Origin: Lactiplantibacillus brownii
Lineage (GTDB): Bacteria > Bacillota > Bacilli > Lactobacillales > Lactobacillaceae
Length of the DNA: 64,000 bases
NCBI RefSeq assembly: GCF_031085375.1
Contig: NZ_JAVCWF010000001.1
Span: 1,798,001-1,862,000 of the forward strand
Reading direction: 5' to 3'
Shown here piece after piece: positions 31,418 to 40,460 of the stretch. Position 1 is the stretch's first letter. Each line of letters starts with the position of its first letter. The notes under the pieces were generated by a model, which saw nothing but the letters and a program-made list of their open reading frames with translations, was not told the origin of the DNA and did no database searches. Made by a program: the position numbers and the translations under genes.

Positions 31418-31862
31418 CTGAATACGCTCCCCATCCCATCTTGACAGATAGTTTCGTCAGGTTATGTGGCTCTAAGGTTGATCGATAGTAAACCGCGGCC
31501 AACTTAGGGTGTCCATTTTTCATGATCTTAGTGCTGGGCGTCCCACTGACTTTGTGTAATGTTTTAGGTAACCGCAAAGTCACCGCCTTCAAATGATCTT
31601 CAGGACTGAGCGGCACAAAACGGACTGCATCGCGATCAAACCAGACCATTTGCTGATAGTCCTTGGCACTGGCGATAAACACCCGTTCCTGCCACAACGT
31701 TTGAAATTGATCCCAGAAGGCAGTCTCGTTATTAAACTGCGGCGTTTGTTGCGGAAACCTCGCAACCGCCACGACCAACAATGAGGTCAACAATCCTAGG
31801 GTGATTACGGTTTCAATCAAAGTAAACCCTGAACTAACCTTGTGTGGCATTCGTGTTACCAT
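31398..31862 (-). CDS. comGD: ComGD-like pseudopilin
   Basis: 154 residues. SSGFTLIETVITL is a type IV prepilin cleavage and helix motif. Start could be at 31862 or four codons in (31850). Overlaps the comGC end. Confidence 0.82.
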   Translation of the reverse strand: MVTRMPHKVSSGFTLIETVITLGLLTSLLVVAVARFPQQTPQFNNETAFWDQFQTLWQERVFIASAKDYQQMVWFDRDAVRFVPLSPEDHLKAVTLRLPKTLHKVSGTPSTKIMKNGHPKLAAVYYRSTLEPHNLTKLSVKMGWGAYSVDQISG

Positions 31863-32184
31863 TGGCTTCCGGACGGCTCGTATCGAAGTTCACTGCTTGA
31901 TTTGCCTGCTTCTCATTTAAATATTTCGCCTCTTTTAGGGTCTTAATATCGACCTTTCCTTTGGCCTCGGGATGATCATTCAAGTACATCTCAGCTTGGT
32001 TATAAACCACCTCCTGTAAAGCTTCCTGTTGCTTCTGCCCAGCTTTTTCACGTTGTGCATTCAAATTTGGCACGACAATCAGCATTAACAAGGCAATAAT
32101 CGCTAGTACGATGACCATTTCAATTAAAGTAAACCCTTTACGTGGGGCCGCTGTTTTGAGCATGAGTCGTTTAAATCGTTTCAT
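31834..32184 (-). CDS. comGC: ComGC major pseudopilin
   Basis: 116 residues from the ATG at 32184, which overlaps the comGB stop (ATGA). RKGFTLIEMVIVLAIIALL is a classic N-methylated prepilin motif. The polar domain has NLNAQREKAGQ, typical of ComGC. The C-terminal tail is Asn/Thr rich. Forms the DNA-uptake pilus. Confidence 0.93.
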   Translation of the reverse strand: MKRFKRLMLKTAAPRKGFTLIEMVIVLAIIALLMLIVVPNLNAQREKAGQKQQEALQEVVYNQAEMYLNDHPEAKGKVDIKTLKEAKYLNEKQANQAVNFDTSRPEANGNTNATQG

Positions 32185-33230
32185 TTTAAAATGTCTCCCA
32201 TCGACTGATACATTGGCAACAAAATGTTTAGATAGGTGCCCACAATGACCATTGCGATCACCATGAACATCAGGGGTTGAATCCAACTGATCAACCGGTT
32301 TAACTCGCGAACAAGTCGCTGATATTGCACCATGGCAAAATAAATCATTTCTTGACTCAGCTGTTCAGTCGGACTTTCCTTTCCGACTAATAGGCTTAAT
32401 TCATCCGGCAACAAACGATCGGCTTTAATAATCTTACCGAGGGATTGGCCAGCTAATAACGAGCGTTCCACAAAATGCCCCTGCTGTTGCAATAAGGACT
32501 GCGCTTTAAAATGACTGCTTACCTCGCAGATCCCCCGCAACTCAAGACCGCCAGCCAATAACATTCCCGCATTCAACGTTAAATAGTAGCCACAGTAAGT
32601 GCGAATCAAGGCGCCCACGATGGGGACGCGCGCCAACCACAGATAACGTTCACGTGTCGGCAAGCGTTTTAAATGTCCCCCCACAATCAGTGTCCCTAGG
32701 ATGCAAACAATCGTGACACTACCCAGCAATAGTTCCCATAAAACAACTTGTGCTGGCGCGGTCGCTGCTGCCCCAAAGTTCGGTAAAATTGCCGTTTTAA
32801 CGAGCACCAGCGTGCCAATTAATAGCGCCAATAAGACGAGTGGATACTGTAATAATCGTTTAATTTGTTGTTGTTGCGTAGCCTTCGTTCGCATCAACTG
32901 ACCCGCTTGTTTCAACGTTGTCGTCAATGCGCCATGTTGTTCAGCAATCAGTAGCTGATAGTATAAGTCGACCGCAATATACGCTTGTAAGGCAGTCGCC
33001 AATCCCACTCCTGCCTGCAGTTGTTGCATCACCGGCGTGAGCGGCTTAAACTCTTGACCATGAATATCCACAATAAAACGCATTGCATCGCGCAATGAAA
33101 ATCCATTATCAATTAGATCTGCCAACGTTTCAAATAAGGTTGCTTGTGTGCGGATCGTTAACCGTTTAGTGACCGCGGTACCGCGCCAGAGTTTGCTTAG
33201 TGATGCGTCCCAACGCCTGCTGTCCTTCAA
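32181..33230 (-). CDS. comGB: ComGB, GspF-type membrane platform protein
   Basis: 349 residues as an open frame. Two GspF/PilC-like domains with three membrane segments near residues 125-145, 160-185 and at the C-terminus. The start (TTG at 33230, inside comGA) has only a weak SD; no ATG lies nearby. Confidence 0.88.
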   Translation of the reverse strand: MKDSRRWDASLSKLWRGTAVTKRLTIRTQATLFETLADLIDNGFSLRDAMRFIVDIHGQEFKPLTPVMQQLQAGVGLATALQAYIAVDLYYQLLIAEQHGALTTTLKQAGQLMRTKATQQQQIKRLLQYPLVLLALLIGTLVLVKTAILPNFGAAATAPAQVVLWELLLGSVTIVCILGTLIVGGHLKRLPTRERYLWLARVPIVGALIRTYCGYYLTLNAGMLLAGGLELRGICEVSSHFKAQSLLQQQGHFVERSLLAGQSLGKIIKADRLLPDELSLLVGKESPTEQLSQEMIYFAMVQYQRLVRELNRLISWIQPLMFMVIAMVIVGTYLNILLPMYQSMGDILK

Positions 33231-34146
33231 GTTGTCGCCCCCATTCTGTGGTCATCATTTGTGCTGGATCTGCTGCTTGGAGGGGTTGTTTGGTTGTGAT
33301 GAGATCAAAGTAGGCCGCTTGTCCCCCGGTGGCTAACGGGAGTAGCCGCTGATAACTAGCAGCCGTCAGTGCTTGGCGCAAAGTTTCAACATCAATTCCC
33401 AACTGCTGTAATCGTGGCACCACCCCATAAACCCCACGCGCGTGAATCGTGCTTAGGACCAAGTGACCACTTAACGCAGCCTGTACGGCAATTTGGGCCG
33501 TTTCCGCATCACGAATTTCACCAATAATGAAAATTTCTGGATGATGTCGCAAACCCACTTTTAACAAGTCATGATAAGTCATCTGCGCTGCGGCATTCAC
33601 TTGTAACTGTAAAAACTTAGGCTCATAAATTTCGACGGGATCTTCAATCGTCATCACGACCTGTTGACGACCCATCTGACGGACCAAATCGTACATCGTC
33701 GAGGTTTTCCCTGCGCCCATCGGCCCTGAAAATAGGATCAGTCCAGTTTCCTGCATCAGATTTTGCAGCTGCACACGTTGCGATGGGATCAAATACTGCA
33801 ACGCGGCCTGACGCGATTGGTACAATAAGCGGACCACTAAAGATTCCCGTCCCAAGAAATCCCCCACGGCTGAGATTCGCAGATTCAACATTTCTTCGGC
33901 AATCACGACGGACATAGCACCCAACTGTGGCCGACGATGATCACTGATCGCCATGTTACTGCGATATTTTATATGATTGATCAACTGCTGAGCCGCCACG
34001 GCTTCTAGGGTCATCAACGTCTGTAATTCACCAGCCGCTTGTAACAAGATTTGGTACTCGTTCGCAGTCGGCAGCCAGTAGATATCGCTGGCTTGCTGGT
34101 CAACTGCGGCCTGAATGATGGTACTTAATTGCGTTTCAACTGACAA
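33166..34146 (-). CDS. comGA: ComGA, secretion ATPase of the DNA-uptake pilus
   Basis: 326 residues. Walker A GPMGAGKTS, Asp-box/Walker B VVMTIEDPVE, and IIGEIRDAETAQIA (His/Asp boxes) define the PilB/GspE class. TTG start eight bases after GGAGG. It powers assembly of the comG pilus. First of seven overlapping genes; I see no stop or frameshift in any of them. Confidence 0.94.
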   Translation of the reverse strand: MSVETQLSTIIQAAVDQQASDIYWLPTANEYQILLQAAGELQTLMTLEAVAAQQLINHIKYRSNMAISDHRRPQLGAMSVVIAEEMLNLRISAVGDFLGRESLVVRLLYQSRQAALQYLIPSQRVQLQNLMQETGLILFSGPMGAGKTSTMYDLVRQMGRQQVVMTIEDPVEIYEPKFLQLQVNAAAQMTYHDLLKVGLRHHPEIFIIGEIRDAETAQIAVQAALSGHLVLSTIHARGVYGVVPRLQQLGIDVETLRQALTAASYQRLLPLATGGQAAYFDLITTKQPLQAADPAQMMTTEWGRQLEGQQALGRITKQTLARYRGH

Positions 34147-34187
34147 TTTCTCATCCTCCTTTCAACAACCAGTTCCGCAAAGCCGGT

Positions 34188-34230
34188 CAAAAAAAGCGGC
34201 CAAGTTAATCGTTAAATTAACTCAGTCGCT
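34188..34230 (-). terminator. Terminator between rbsK and comGA
   Basis: Long minus-strand stem AGCG..AGTTAAT / ATTAACT..CGCT followed by seven T. It separates comG from rbsK. Confidence 0.75.
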
Positions 34231-34257
34231 GATTATTTTAAGGTTTAATTACGTCGT

Positions 34258-35178
34258 CTAGGCACGTTCGGCAGCCAAAATCGCTGCTCGTGTTGGAATT
34301 GAAGGTTGTGCCCCTAACTTTTGTACAGCTAATGATGAGGCGCGGTTAGCAAATCGAACCGCGGCAGCCAAATTACTAAAGTCAGGCCGTAACACCGAGC
34401 TCAAGGCACCAATAAAGGTGTCCCCAGCAGCAGTTGTGTCAACAGCATTCACTTTATACGCCGGCACAAACCCATGTGCTTGGCCTCGTTGCCAAAAAGC
34501 GCCCTTGCTTCCAACCGTGATGATGACATTAGCCACCCCTAACTGCTGAAAGACTGCGGCCGCTTTGATCATCGAATGTTCATCCGTGACCGGCACGCCA
34601 GTTAAAGTTTCCGTTTCCGTTTCATTTGGCACAATCAAATCAGTCAAACTTAACAACTTCGCTGGCACATCATGTGTTGCTGGGGCCGGATTCAAAATGG
34701 TCCGTTGATTTGCAGCGTGCGCCAATTCAAAGCCTCGCATCGTTGCCGCGATTGGCGTTTCAAATTGTGCAATTAAGAAGTCGCTCGCTGCAATCACTGT
34801 TTGAGCTAAATCCACATCCGCCGCGGTGACTAGTTGATTCGTCCCTCCGTCGATCAAAATGCGGTTTTCGCTACTACTGTCTAACATAATCACGGCCGAA
34901 CCGGTATTGGCTTCACTACTGTGTTGGACAAATTGGGCCGCAACGCCGCTATCGGTCAATTGTTTGACCATGAAGTCGCCTTCCTGATCTTGGCCGACCT
35001 TGCCAATAAAAGTGGTGTGAGCACCTGCCCGCGCTGCCGCAATCGCTTGATTAGCCCCCTTACCACCACCAGCCACACTTTTACCGCTCAATGGTAATGT
35101 TTCACCTGGTTTAGGGAAGCGTTTCACACGTAGAATCGTGTCAACATTTAAACTACCTAAAATCGTTACTTTATTCAT
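34258..35178 (-). CDS. rbsK: Ribokinase
   Basis: 306 residues. GGGKGANQAIAAARAG is the PfkB substrate motif, and DTTAAGDTFIGAL carries the catalytic Asp and anion hole. Phosphorylates ribose at O5. No transport genes are adjacent. Confidence 0.95.
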   Translation of the reverse strand: MNKVTILGSLNVDTILRVKRFPKPGETLPLSGKSVAGGGKGANQAIAAARAGAHTTFIGKVGQDQEGDFMVKQLTDSGVAAQFVQHSSEANTGSAVIMLDSSSENRILIDGGTNQLVTAADVDLAQTVIAASDFLIAQFETPIAATMRGFELAHAANQRTILNPAPATHDVPAKLLSLTDLIVPNETETETLTGVPVTDEHSMIKAAAVFQQLGVANVIITVGSKGAFWQRGQAHGFVPAYKVNAVDTTAAGDTFIGALSSVLRPDFSNLAAAVRFANRASSLAVQKLGAQPSIPTRAAILAAERA

Positions 35179-35501
35179 TCTGATTCGTCCCTTCGAGAAC
35201 TTGCTAGCCTAATTTTAGCAAACCACTCTCGTTAGCACCAGTATTCGAGAAATTTATCATAAAATATTAAAATTATGGCAACAGACAGGGTTACTGCCAC
35301 GACTTAATGAAAACCTGAATGACGTGCTTGTTTCACGCGGCAAATTGGCTTTCTGGAAGTACCAATTGTCCTCTCAACCCATAAATGGTCATTCAGGCCG
35401 CCATGCTGGGGCTAGGCCTTGAAATTTCACAAGTAATTTGATATGATACTAACCGTATGTTTAAACATAAATTTGATAAATAAAGAAAGAAGGAGTCACA
35501 C
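35179..35501. other. Intergenic region rbsK / yebC
   Basis: No gene seen. It contains a pair of inverted 10-base arms, CCTGAATGAC near 35311 and GTCATTCAGG near 35388, with about 66 bases between, and the yebC promoter. Confidence 0.5.
35419..35447 (+). promoter_or_regulatory. yebC promoter
   Basis: TTGAAA (35419-35424), 17-bp spacer, TATGAT (35442-35447). Confidence 0.75.
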
Positions 35502-36239
35502 ATGTCAGGACATTCAAAATGGCATAATATCCAAGGCCGTAAAAATGCTCAGGATGCAAAACGTGGGAAAATCTTCCAAAAGATTTCACGTGAATTATAT
35601 ATGGCTGTAAAAGCCGGGGGTCCTGATCCAGATTCAAACTCAAATCTGCGTTTGATCATGGATAAGGCTAAAGCTGCCAACATGCCTAAAGATAACATCA
35701 AACGGGCAGTCGATAAAGGTAGTGGCTCCGGTGCCGCGAACTACGAAGAAGTTACCTACGAAGGCTACGGCCCCGGTGGTATCGCTGTTCTGGTTCACGC
35801 ATTGACTGACAACAAGAACCGGACCGCTGCCGCAGTTCGGTCAGCCTTCACCCATCACGGTGGTGCGTTGGCTGCGACTGGTGCGGTCAGCTACATGTTT
35901 GATCGTAAAGGTTACATCGTCATCGAACGGACCGATGATATGGATACAGATGAAGACACCATGATGATGGATGTCTTAGATGCCGGTGGCGATGATTTGC
36001 AATCTAGCGATGAAGCCTTCGAAATCTATACTGATCCTAAGCAATTAGCTCAAGTTCGGGATGCGCTACAAGCAAAGGGTTACACTTTAGCTACGGCTGA
36101 GTTAACCATGATCCCTGACACCTTGACTGATGTCCCAGCTGACAAGGCTGAAAAATTACAACACATGTTAGAAGAACTTGAAGATAACGACGACGTTTCA
36201 GAAGTGTACGAAGCCGCTAACTTCCCAGACGAAGACTAG
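35502..36239 (+). CDS. yebC: YebC/PmpR family protein
   Basis: 245 residues. Opens with [20 protein letters not shown], the family signature; an acidic C-terminus ends in EAANFPDED. Members act as transcription regulators or as translation factors relieving polyproline stalling. AAGGAG precedes the ATG. Confidence 0.96.
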   Translation: MSGHSKWHNIQGRKNAQDAKRGKIFQKISRELYMAVKAGGPDPDSNSNLRLIMDKAKAANMPKDNIKRAVDKGSGSGAANYEEVTYEGYGPGGIAVLVHALTDNKNRTAAAVRSAFTHHGGALAATGAVSYMFDRKGYIVIERTDDMDTDEDTMMMDVLDAGGDDLQSSDEAFEIYTDPKQLAQVRDALQAKGYTLATAELTMIPDTLTDVPADKAEKLQHMLEELEDNDDVSEVYEAANFPDED

Positions 36240-36248
36240 CATAACTCA

Positions 36249-36297
36249 AAAGCGTGATTGAGACTCTCCTATTCGAGAGTTATCAATCACGTTTTTT
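36249..36297 (+). terminator. yebC terminator
   Basis: Two-part stem AGCGTGATTGA..ACTCTC / GAGAGT..TCAATCACG followed by six T. Confidence 0.88.
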
Positions 36298-36331
36298 GTC
36301 TACTAAACTCAGCGTTATTGCTCATTCCAAA

Positions 36332-36366
36332 TAAAAAAGAAACCGTTACAAAGAACAGTTTCTTAG
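36332..36366 (-). terminator. Terminator after the DsrE-like gene
   Basis: Minus-strand stem AAGAAACTGTT / AACGGTTTCTT followed by T. Confidence 0.78.
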
Positions 36367-36414
36367 AATTATCATTCACATTAATGTAACGAATGTCTAC
36401 TAGACCAGCCACAT

Positions 36415-36735
36415 TTACGGCCGTAAATAAACAAAGCCTTGGCTTTCCAACGATACAATTCGTACAACACCAGCTGGAACGACCTGTACCCCTGTTGCTA
36501 GTTCAGTAATTGGTACCTGTTGACTAGTCAACGCATTTTGGCAGGCATCGACCTCAACTTGTGGACAAGCAGTCATAAAATCTTCCCAGCTCTTCAAAGT
36601 CAAGGTTGTGACAGCTGGGCCATTAACGACTATGACGATTTCACTCGTTGGCGCTGCGGTCAAAAGATTTTGGACGTTGCTAAACGCCATCGACACTTTT
36701 GCGACCTCATCTACGTGTACTACCACTTTAGTCAT
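36415..36735 (-). CDS. DsrE-family small protein
   Basis: 106 residues from the ATG at 36735 (MTKVVVHVDEV, after GGGGG). The Rossmann-like alternation and the SEIVIVVNGPAV segment fit the DsrE fold. One Cys (ACPQVEVDACQNAL region) is candidate for sulfur chemistry. It overlaps the end of the TIM-barrel gene by eight bases, so they are cotranslated. Confidence 0.75.
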   Translation of the reverse strand: MTKVVVHVDEVAKVSMAFSNVQNLLTAAPTSEIVIVVNGPAVTTLTLKSWEDFMTACPQVEVDACQNALTSQQVPITELATGVQVVPAGVVRIVSLESQGFVYLRP

Positions 36736-37600
36736 GATCAGCCCCCTGATGTTCCAGCGTCTTAATTTCCAAGCCACGCAAATAATGGTAGCTCGTTAAC
36801 ATATTGGCACAGGTGGCATCCGTCGCATCCGGTACTTCATAGATCATGCTAGCCGTCGGATTCATGACAGGCAAAACTTGCTGCCAATCAATCAGCCCCG
36901 CTCCTAACGGTAAACTATCATGTTTTTGGCCAAGCGAATCAACCAAATGATAGTGTCGAATTAATGGCCGTAACCGTTTTAGCGACAACAAAGTTAATTT
37001 CATATCACCATGCAGCCCAATAAAGACATGACTTAGGTCACAGACTAATGGTAATTGGTGCTGAATAATCATTTCATCTAATTGGGGATCACCATACATA
37101 AAACTGGCCGTAATCCCATTTTCAATCATGACATGCCCATTCCCCTGCTGAACTAGATTATCCAACCGTTCAAAAACGACTTCTCGGGCGGCCGCCAAAG
37201 AGGGATACTCCTGAATCAAGGCGGCACTCTCACTGCCACCGTAACCGCCGTGCACTAATAGTCGGCAGTTTTCAGCGATGACAAGGTCCAACAACTGTGC
37301 TGTGGAATCTTGCAAGAATTGATAGGCTTCCGGCTGGCGTTTAGGATCTAATAATTGGTCCAAATGCACCCCGTGATAGCTCATCGGATGATGCACGACC
37401 ACATCTTTAGTCACATTACTTTTCACAAAGTCAATGGCCGTTTTTAACCGTTTAAAGGGCTCAGGTTCAAAATCTGAAGCACTCGTGAAAAATTCAAAAG
37501 TTGTGGGCCGATACTGTAACCGGTCCATTAATTGTGTCGGTTCATCCGCAGCTTTTAAGCCCAACTGCACGATTCCGGGACGTTTTGGTAAAGTTAACAT
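36728..37600 (-). CDS. Sugar-phosphate isomerase/epimerase-like TIM barrel
   Basis: 290 residues. Metal-site segments VVHHPMSYH, LLVHGG, MIENG and VCDLSHVFIG fit the AP-endonuclease-2 / xylose-isomerase-like barrel. Substrate unknown. Coupled to the DsrE-like gene. Confidence 0.75.
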   Translation of the reverse strand: MLTLPKRPGIVQLGLKAADEPTQLMDRLQYRPTTFEFFTSASDFEPEPFKRLKTAIDFVKSNVTKDVVVHHPMSYHGVHLDQLLDPKRQPEAYQFLQDSTAQLLDLVIAENCRLLVHGGYGGSESAALIQEYPSLAAAREVVFERLDNLVQQGNGHVMIENGITASFMYGDPQLDEMIIQHQLPLVCDLSHVFIGLHGDMKLTLLSLKRLRPLIRHYHLVDSLGQKHDSLPLGAGLIDWQQVLPVMNPTASMIYEVPDATDATCANMLTSYHYLRGLEIKTLEHQGADHD

Positions 37601-37730
37601 TGTCGTTAGTCATCCTCTCTTGATTCTAGGCACATTTTTGTTTTCACATTGGTTTAAGTGACAACAGTGTAAACTGGTTCGTTTCGTTTTCTGTGGTCTT
37701 TTCAACGGTAGGGATACACTCTATCTTTCC

Positions 37731-37829
37731 TTGATAGCCGAAACGTGTGAATCAAGCCTGCTAGTTCCGCTTGCTACGCTATTGTCCCAATGCCAAACCC
37801 GCATTCGGACAGTAGCGGCTTACTTTTCT
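37731..37829 (+). repeat. Structured repeat, 3'-truncated copy D
   Basis: Starts with ATAGCCGAAACGTG at 37734 and has the conserved TTCCGCTTGCTACG block. Its inner hairpin is the same as in copy B apart from one T for C. The closing half, with CTAGGC and the outer arm, is missing; only AAGCC / GGCTT remains of the outer pairing. Confidence 0.7.
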
Positions 37830-37956
37830 TTGATAGCCGAAACGTGTTTAGCCAGACTGAGGCTTCCGCTTGCTACGCTACTGTCCCAATGCCAAACCCG
37901 CATTCGGACAGTAGCTAGGCAATGCTCACCCTCAACCCGTCTGGCTAAACACTCTA
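37830..37956 (+). repeat. Structured repeat, complete copy B
   Basis: ATAGCCGAAACGTG at 37833-37846; outer arms 37844-37857 and 37939-37952 (GTGTTTAGCCAGAC, perfect); inner arms 37878-37892 and 37900-37914 with one C-C mismatch at position 10; loop of 7. Ends CACTCT like copy A. Lies just past the ccpA terminator, on the strand opposite to ccpA. Confidence 0.75.
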
Positions 37957-37990
37957 CAAAAAAGAGCCCAGAACCGAAGTCCTGAACCCA
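37957..37990 (-). terminator. ccpA terminator
   Basis: Minus-strand stem of about 11 pairs including G-T wobbles, TTCG tetraloop, then a six-T run. Confidence 0.75.
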
Positions 37991-38015
37991 GTATAACGCA
38001 ATCTTCTTAACCGAA

Positions 38016-39026
38016 CTATTCCGCCGATTTCGTGGAAGCGCGCCGGACGATGCCGTATGGTAACGTAACCGTCTTTTCATCTAATTCTTTATCATTCATT
38101 AACTTAGTTAACATCCGCATCGCTACGGCACCGATATCATACAATGGTTGCGTGATCGATGTGATTGCTGGCCGCGTGATCTGCGTCACAATCGTATCAT
38201 TACTCGTAATGACTTCTAAGTCATCTGGGACACTCACACCTGACTCGATGCTAGCGTTGATAATCCCAGCTGCCATTTCATCATCACCAACAAAGACCGC
38301 TGTGGCCCCACTGTCAGCGATAACTGGTTGCAATTTAGTCCCAGCATCATAAGAATAGCCAGCTTCATAGATCAACTTGTCATCATAAGGTAACTTAGCT
38401 TTATTCAAAGCCCGCTTGTAACCAGTTAACCGGTATTCCGCATTGATGGACTGTGACAGCGGTCCGAGGGCTAACGCAATCTTCTTGTGGCCCCGTTGGA
38501 TCAAATTGGTCACTGCTTCTTCAACCGCAGCTGCATAGTCAATGTTGACACTTGGCGTATCGCCTTGTGGATCAACCGTCCCAGCTAAAACAACTGGTGC
38601 TTTTGCCCGTTTGAATTCCGCACGGAGTTTATCATCAATATGGTTCCCCATGAAAATGACCCCGTCAACTTGCTTAGCCATCAAAGTGTTCAAAACGTTC
38701 ACTTCTTGTTCACCAGCATCATCGGAGTTGGTCAAAATGATGTTATATTTGTACATCATCGCAATATCATCAATCCCACGTGCTAAGGAAGCAAAGTAAA
38801 TGTTCGTCACATCCGGGATAATAACCCCAACCGTGGTCGAACGCTTGCTCGCAAGGCCTCGTGCAACTGCATTTGGACGGTAGTCTAGCCGTTCGATAAC
38901 CGCCAAGACCTTTTTACGGGTGGCTGGCTTAACATTTGGGTTCCCATTGACGACCCGTGAAACTGTGGCCATTGAAACCGCCGCTTCGCGTGCCACATCA
39001 TAAATCGTAACTGTTTGTTTTTCCAT
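38016..39026 (-). CDS. ccpA: Catabolite control protein A
   Basis: 336 residues from the ATG at 39026 (MEKQTVTIYDVAREAAVSM, SD AAAGGGC). LacI-type HTH at residues about 5-50 with VSMATVSRVVNGNPNV and RPNAVARGLA hinge helix; periplasmic-binding-like effector domain follows. It is the master regulator of carbon catabolite control with HPr-Ser-P, acting at cre sites. Divergent from pepQ, the usual arrangement in lactobacilli. Confidence 0.96.
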   Translation of the reverse strand: MEKQTVTIYDVAREAAVSMATVSRVVNGNPNVKPATRKKVLAVIERLDYRPNAVARGLASKRSTTVGVIIPDVTNIYFASLARGIDDIAMMYKYNIILTNSDDAGEQEVNVLNTLMAKQVDGVIFMGNHIDDKLRAEFKRAKAPVVLAGTVDPQGDTPSVNIDYAAAVEEAVTNLIQRGHKKIALALGPLSQSINAEYRLTGYKRALNKAKLPYDDKLIYEAGYSYDAGTKLQPVIADSGATAVFVGDDEMAAGIINASIESGVSVPDDLEVITSNDTIVTQITRPAITSITQPLYDIGAVAMRMLTKLMNDKELDEKTVTLPYGIVRRASTKSAE

Positions 39027-39131
39027 ATAAAATAGCCCTTTCTTACTTGGTATCACTTGTTTTCATTCGTTTTCATGCAACATCAACCAATATAGCAAAA
39101 TTATGGCTCAGATGCAACTTTAGAAAGCTCA

Positions 39132-39145
39132 TGAAATCGCTTTCA
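39132..39145. promoter_or_regulatory. cre operator at the ccpA start site
   Basis: TGAAATCGCTTTCA is a full match to the CcpA consensus TGWAANCGNTNWCA. It covers the predicted ccpA transcription start, so autorepression is likely, and it may also affect pepQ. Confidence 0.85.
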
Positions 39146-39150
39146 TGAAA

Positions 39151-39179
39151 ATAATACCGTACTTGTTTTCAAAAAGCAA
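39151..39179 (-). promoter_or_regulatory. ccpA promoter
   Basis: TTGCTT (39174-39179), 17-bp spacer, TATTAT (39151-39156) on the minus strand, next to the cre site. Confidence 0.75.
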
Positions 39180-39291
39180 GATTTTCCAACGAATTTTTCA
39201 ATTTTAACCACAACTTTTCTCACTTTGCTTTAATGAAGTGCGTAGTCTAAACTATAGGTAGCAACAAAACTTAATTTGAGGAGTGATCTAA

Positions 39292-40401
39292 GTGGCAGAT
39301 TATACTAAACTGCAACAAGTACGCCAATGGACCGTCGACAATCATGTTGACGTGACCTATATTAGCGATTTTCACACGATTTCTTATCTCACCGGTTTCG
39401 GCAGTGATCCCATTGAACGGACACTGGCCCTCTTCGTTTTTGCCGACGCGGAACCATTCTTATTTGCACCAGCCTTAGAAGTTGAAGCAATTAAAGGCAC
39501 CGGCTGGCCTTATCCAGTCTATGGCTACTTGGATCATGAAGACCCTTATGCCTTAATTGCCCAACATATTACTGAGCAATTGACTGATCCAAAGATTTGG
39601 GCCTTAGAAGAAGGCAACTTGACCTTAGATCGTTTCCAAGCTGTCAAGAAACAATTTCCAGCAGCTCATTTTGACAAAAACTTATCACCAATGATCCAAC
39701 AACTCCGGCTCGTCAAAACACCGGACGAATTAGAAAAATTGGCGGTTGCTGGTAAGTGGGCTGATTTTGCCTTCGAAAAAGGTTTTGCAGCAGTCAAAGC
39801 TGGCCGAACCGAACAACAAATTGCGGCAGAATTACAATATGCCTTGATGCAAAAAGGCGTCATGGAAATGAGTTTTGGGACCTTAGTTCAAGCCGGTGCT
39901 CATGCCGCTGAACCACATGGCGCCACTAACCAAACTCAGATCAAGCCCAATGAACTCGTTCTATTTGACCTAGGTGTGATGTGGGAAGGTTATGCCTCTG
40001 ACGCGTCACGTACAATTGCTTACGGTAACCCAACCGCCAAGCAAAAGGAAATCTATGACGTCTGTCTTGAAGCTCAATTGACCGCCCAAGCAGCTGTTAA
40101 ACCTGGTATGCCTGCCGAAGATGTCGACAAGTTAGCTCGTGATGTCATCACTAAAGCTGGTTATGGCGACTACTTCATTCACCGCTTAGGTCACGGCTTA
40201 GGTCAGACTGATCACGAATTTCCATCAATCATGGCCGGCAATCATATGCCGCTGGTTGAAGGCATGTGCTTCTCCATCGAACCTGGGATTTACATTCCAG
40301 GCGTTGCTGGCGTCCGCATTGAAGACTGTGGGGTCGTTACTAAGGCTGGTTTCAAGCCATTCACCCATACTTCAAAAGAACTGAAAATTTTAGACCTTTA
40401 A
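39292..40401 (+). CDS. pepQ: Xaa-Pro dipeptidase (M24B)
   Basis: 369 residues. Metal ligands are seen in LFDLGVMWEGYASDASRT (two Asp), HRLGHGLGQTDHE (His), and the two glutamates of SIEPGIYIP and GVRIEDCGVV. GTG start, eight bases after GGAG. Releases proline from dipeptides in the cytosol. Confidence 0.95.
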   Translation: MADYTKLQQVRQWTVDNHVDVTYISDFHTISYLTGFGSDPIERTLALFVFADAEPFLFAPALEVEAIKGTGWPYPVYGYLDHEDPYALIAQHITEQLTDPKIWALEEGNLTLDRFQAVKKQFPAAHFDKNLSPMIQQLRLVKTPDELEKLAVAGKWADFAFEKGFAAVKAGRTEQQIAAELQYALMQKGVMEMSFGTLVQAGAHAAEPHGATNQTQIKPNELVLFDLGVMWEGYASDASRTIAYGNPTAKQKEIYDVCLEAQLTAQAAVKPGMPAEDVDKLARDVITKAGYGDYFIHRLGHGLGQTDHEFPSIMAGNHMPLVEGMCFSIEPGIYIPGVAGVRIEDCGVVTKAGFKPFTHTSKELKILDL

Positions 40402-40404
40402 TTA

Positions 40405-40453
40405 GCAAAAAAATGGCAGTCAATTCACGATAATGTGAATTGACTGCCATTTT
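40405..40453. terminator. Bidirectional terminator pepQ / aldo-keto reductase
   Basis: 19-bp perfect stem (40410-40428 with 40435-40453), six-base loop, A run and T run on the two sides. Confidence 0.92.
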
Positions 40454-40460
40454 GACTATT

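Noticed and set aside
37731..37916. Two similar units 99 bp apart as a CRISPR-like array
   Set aside because: Only two units, imperfect repeats of 86 bp, internal hairpins, no spacers of constant length and no cas genes.
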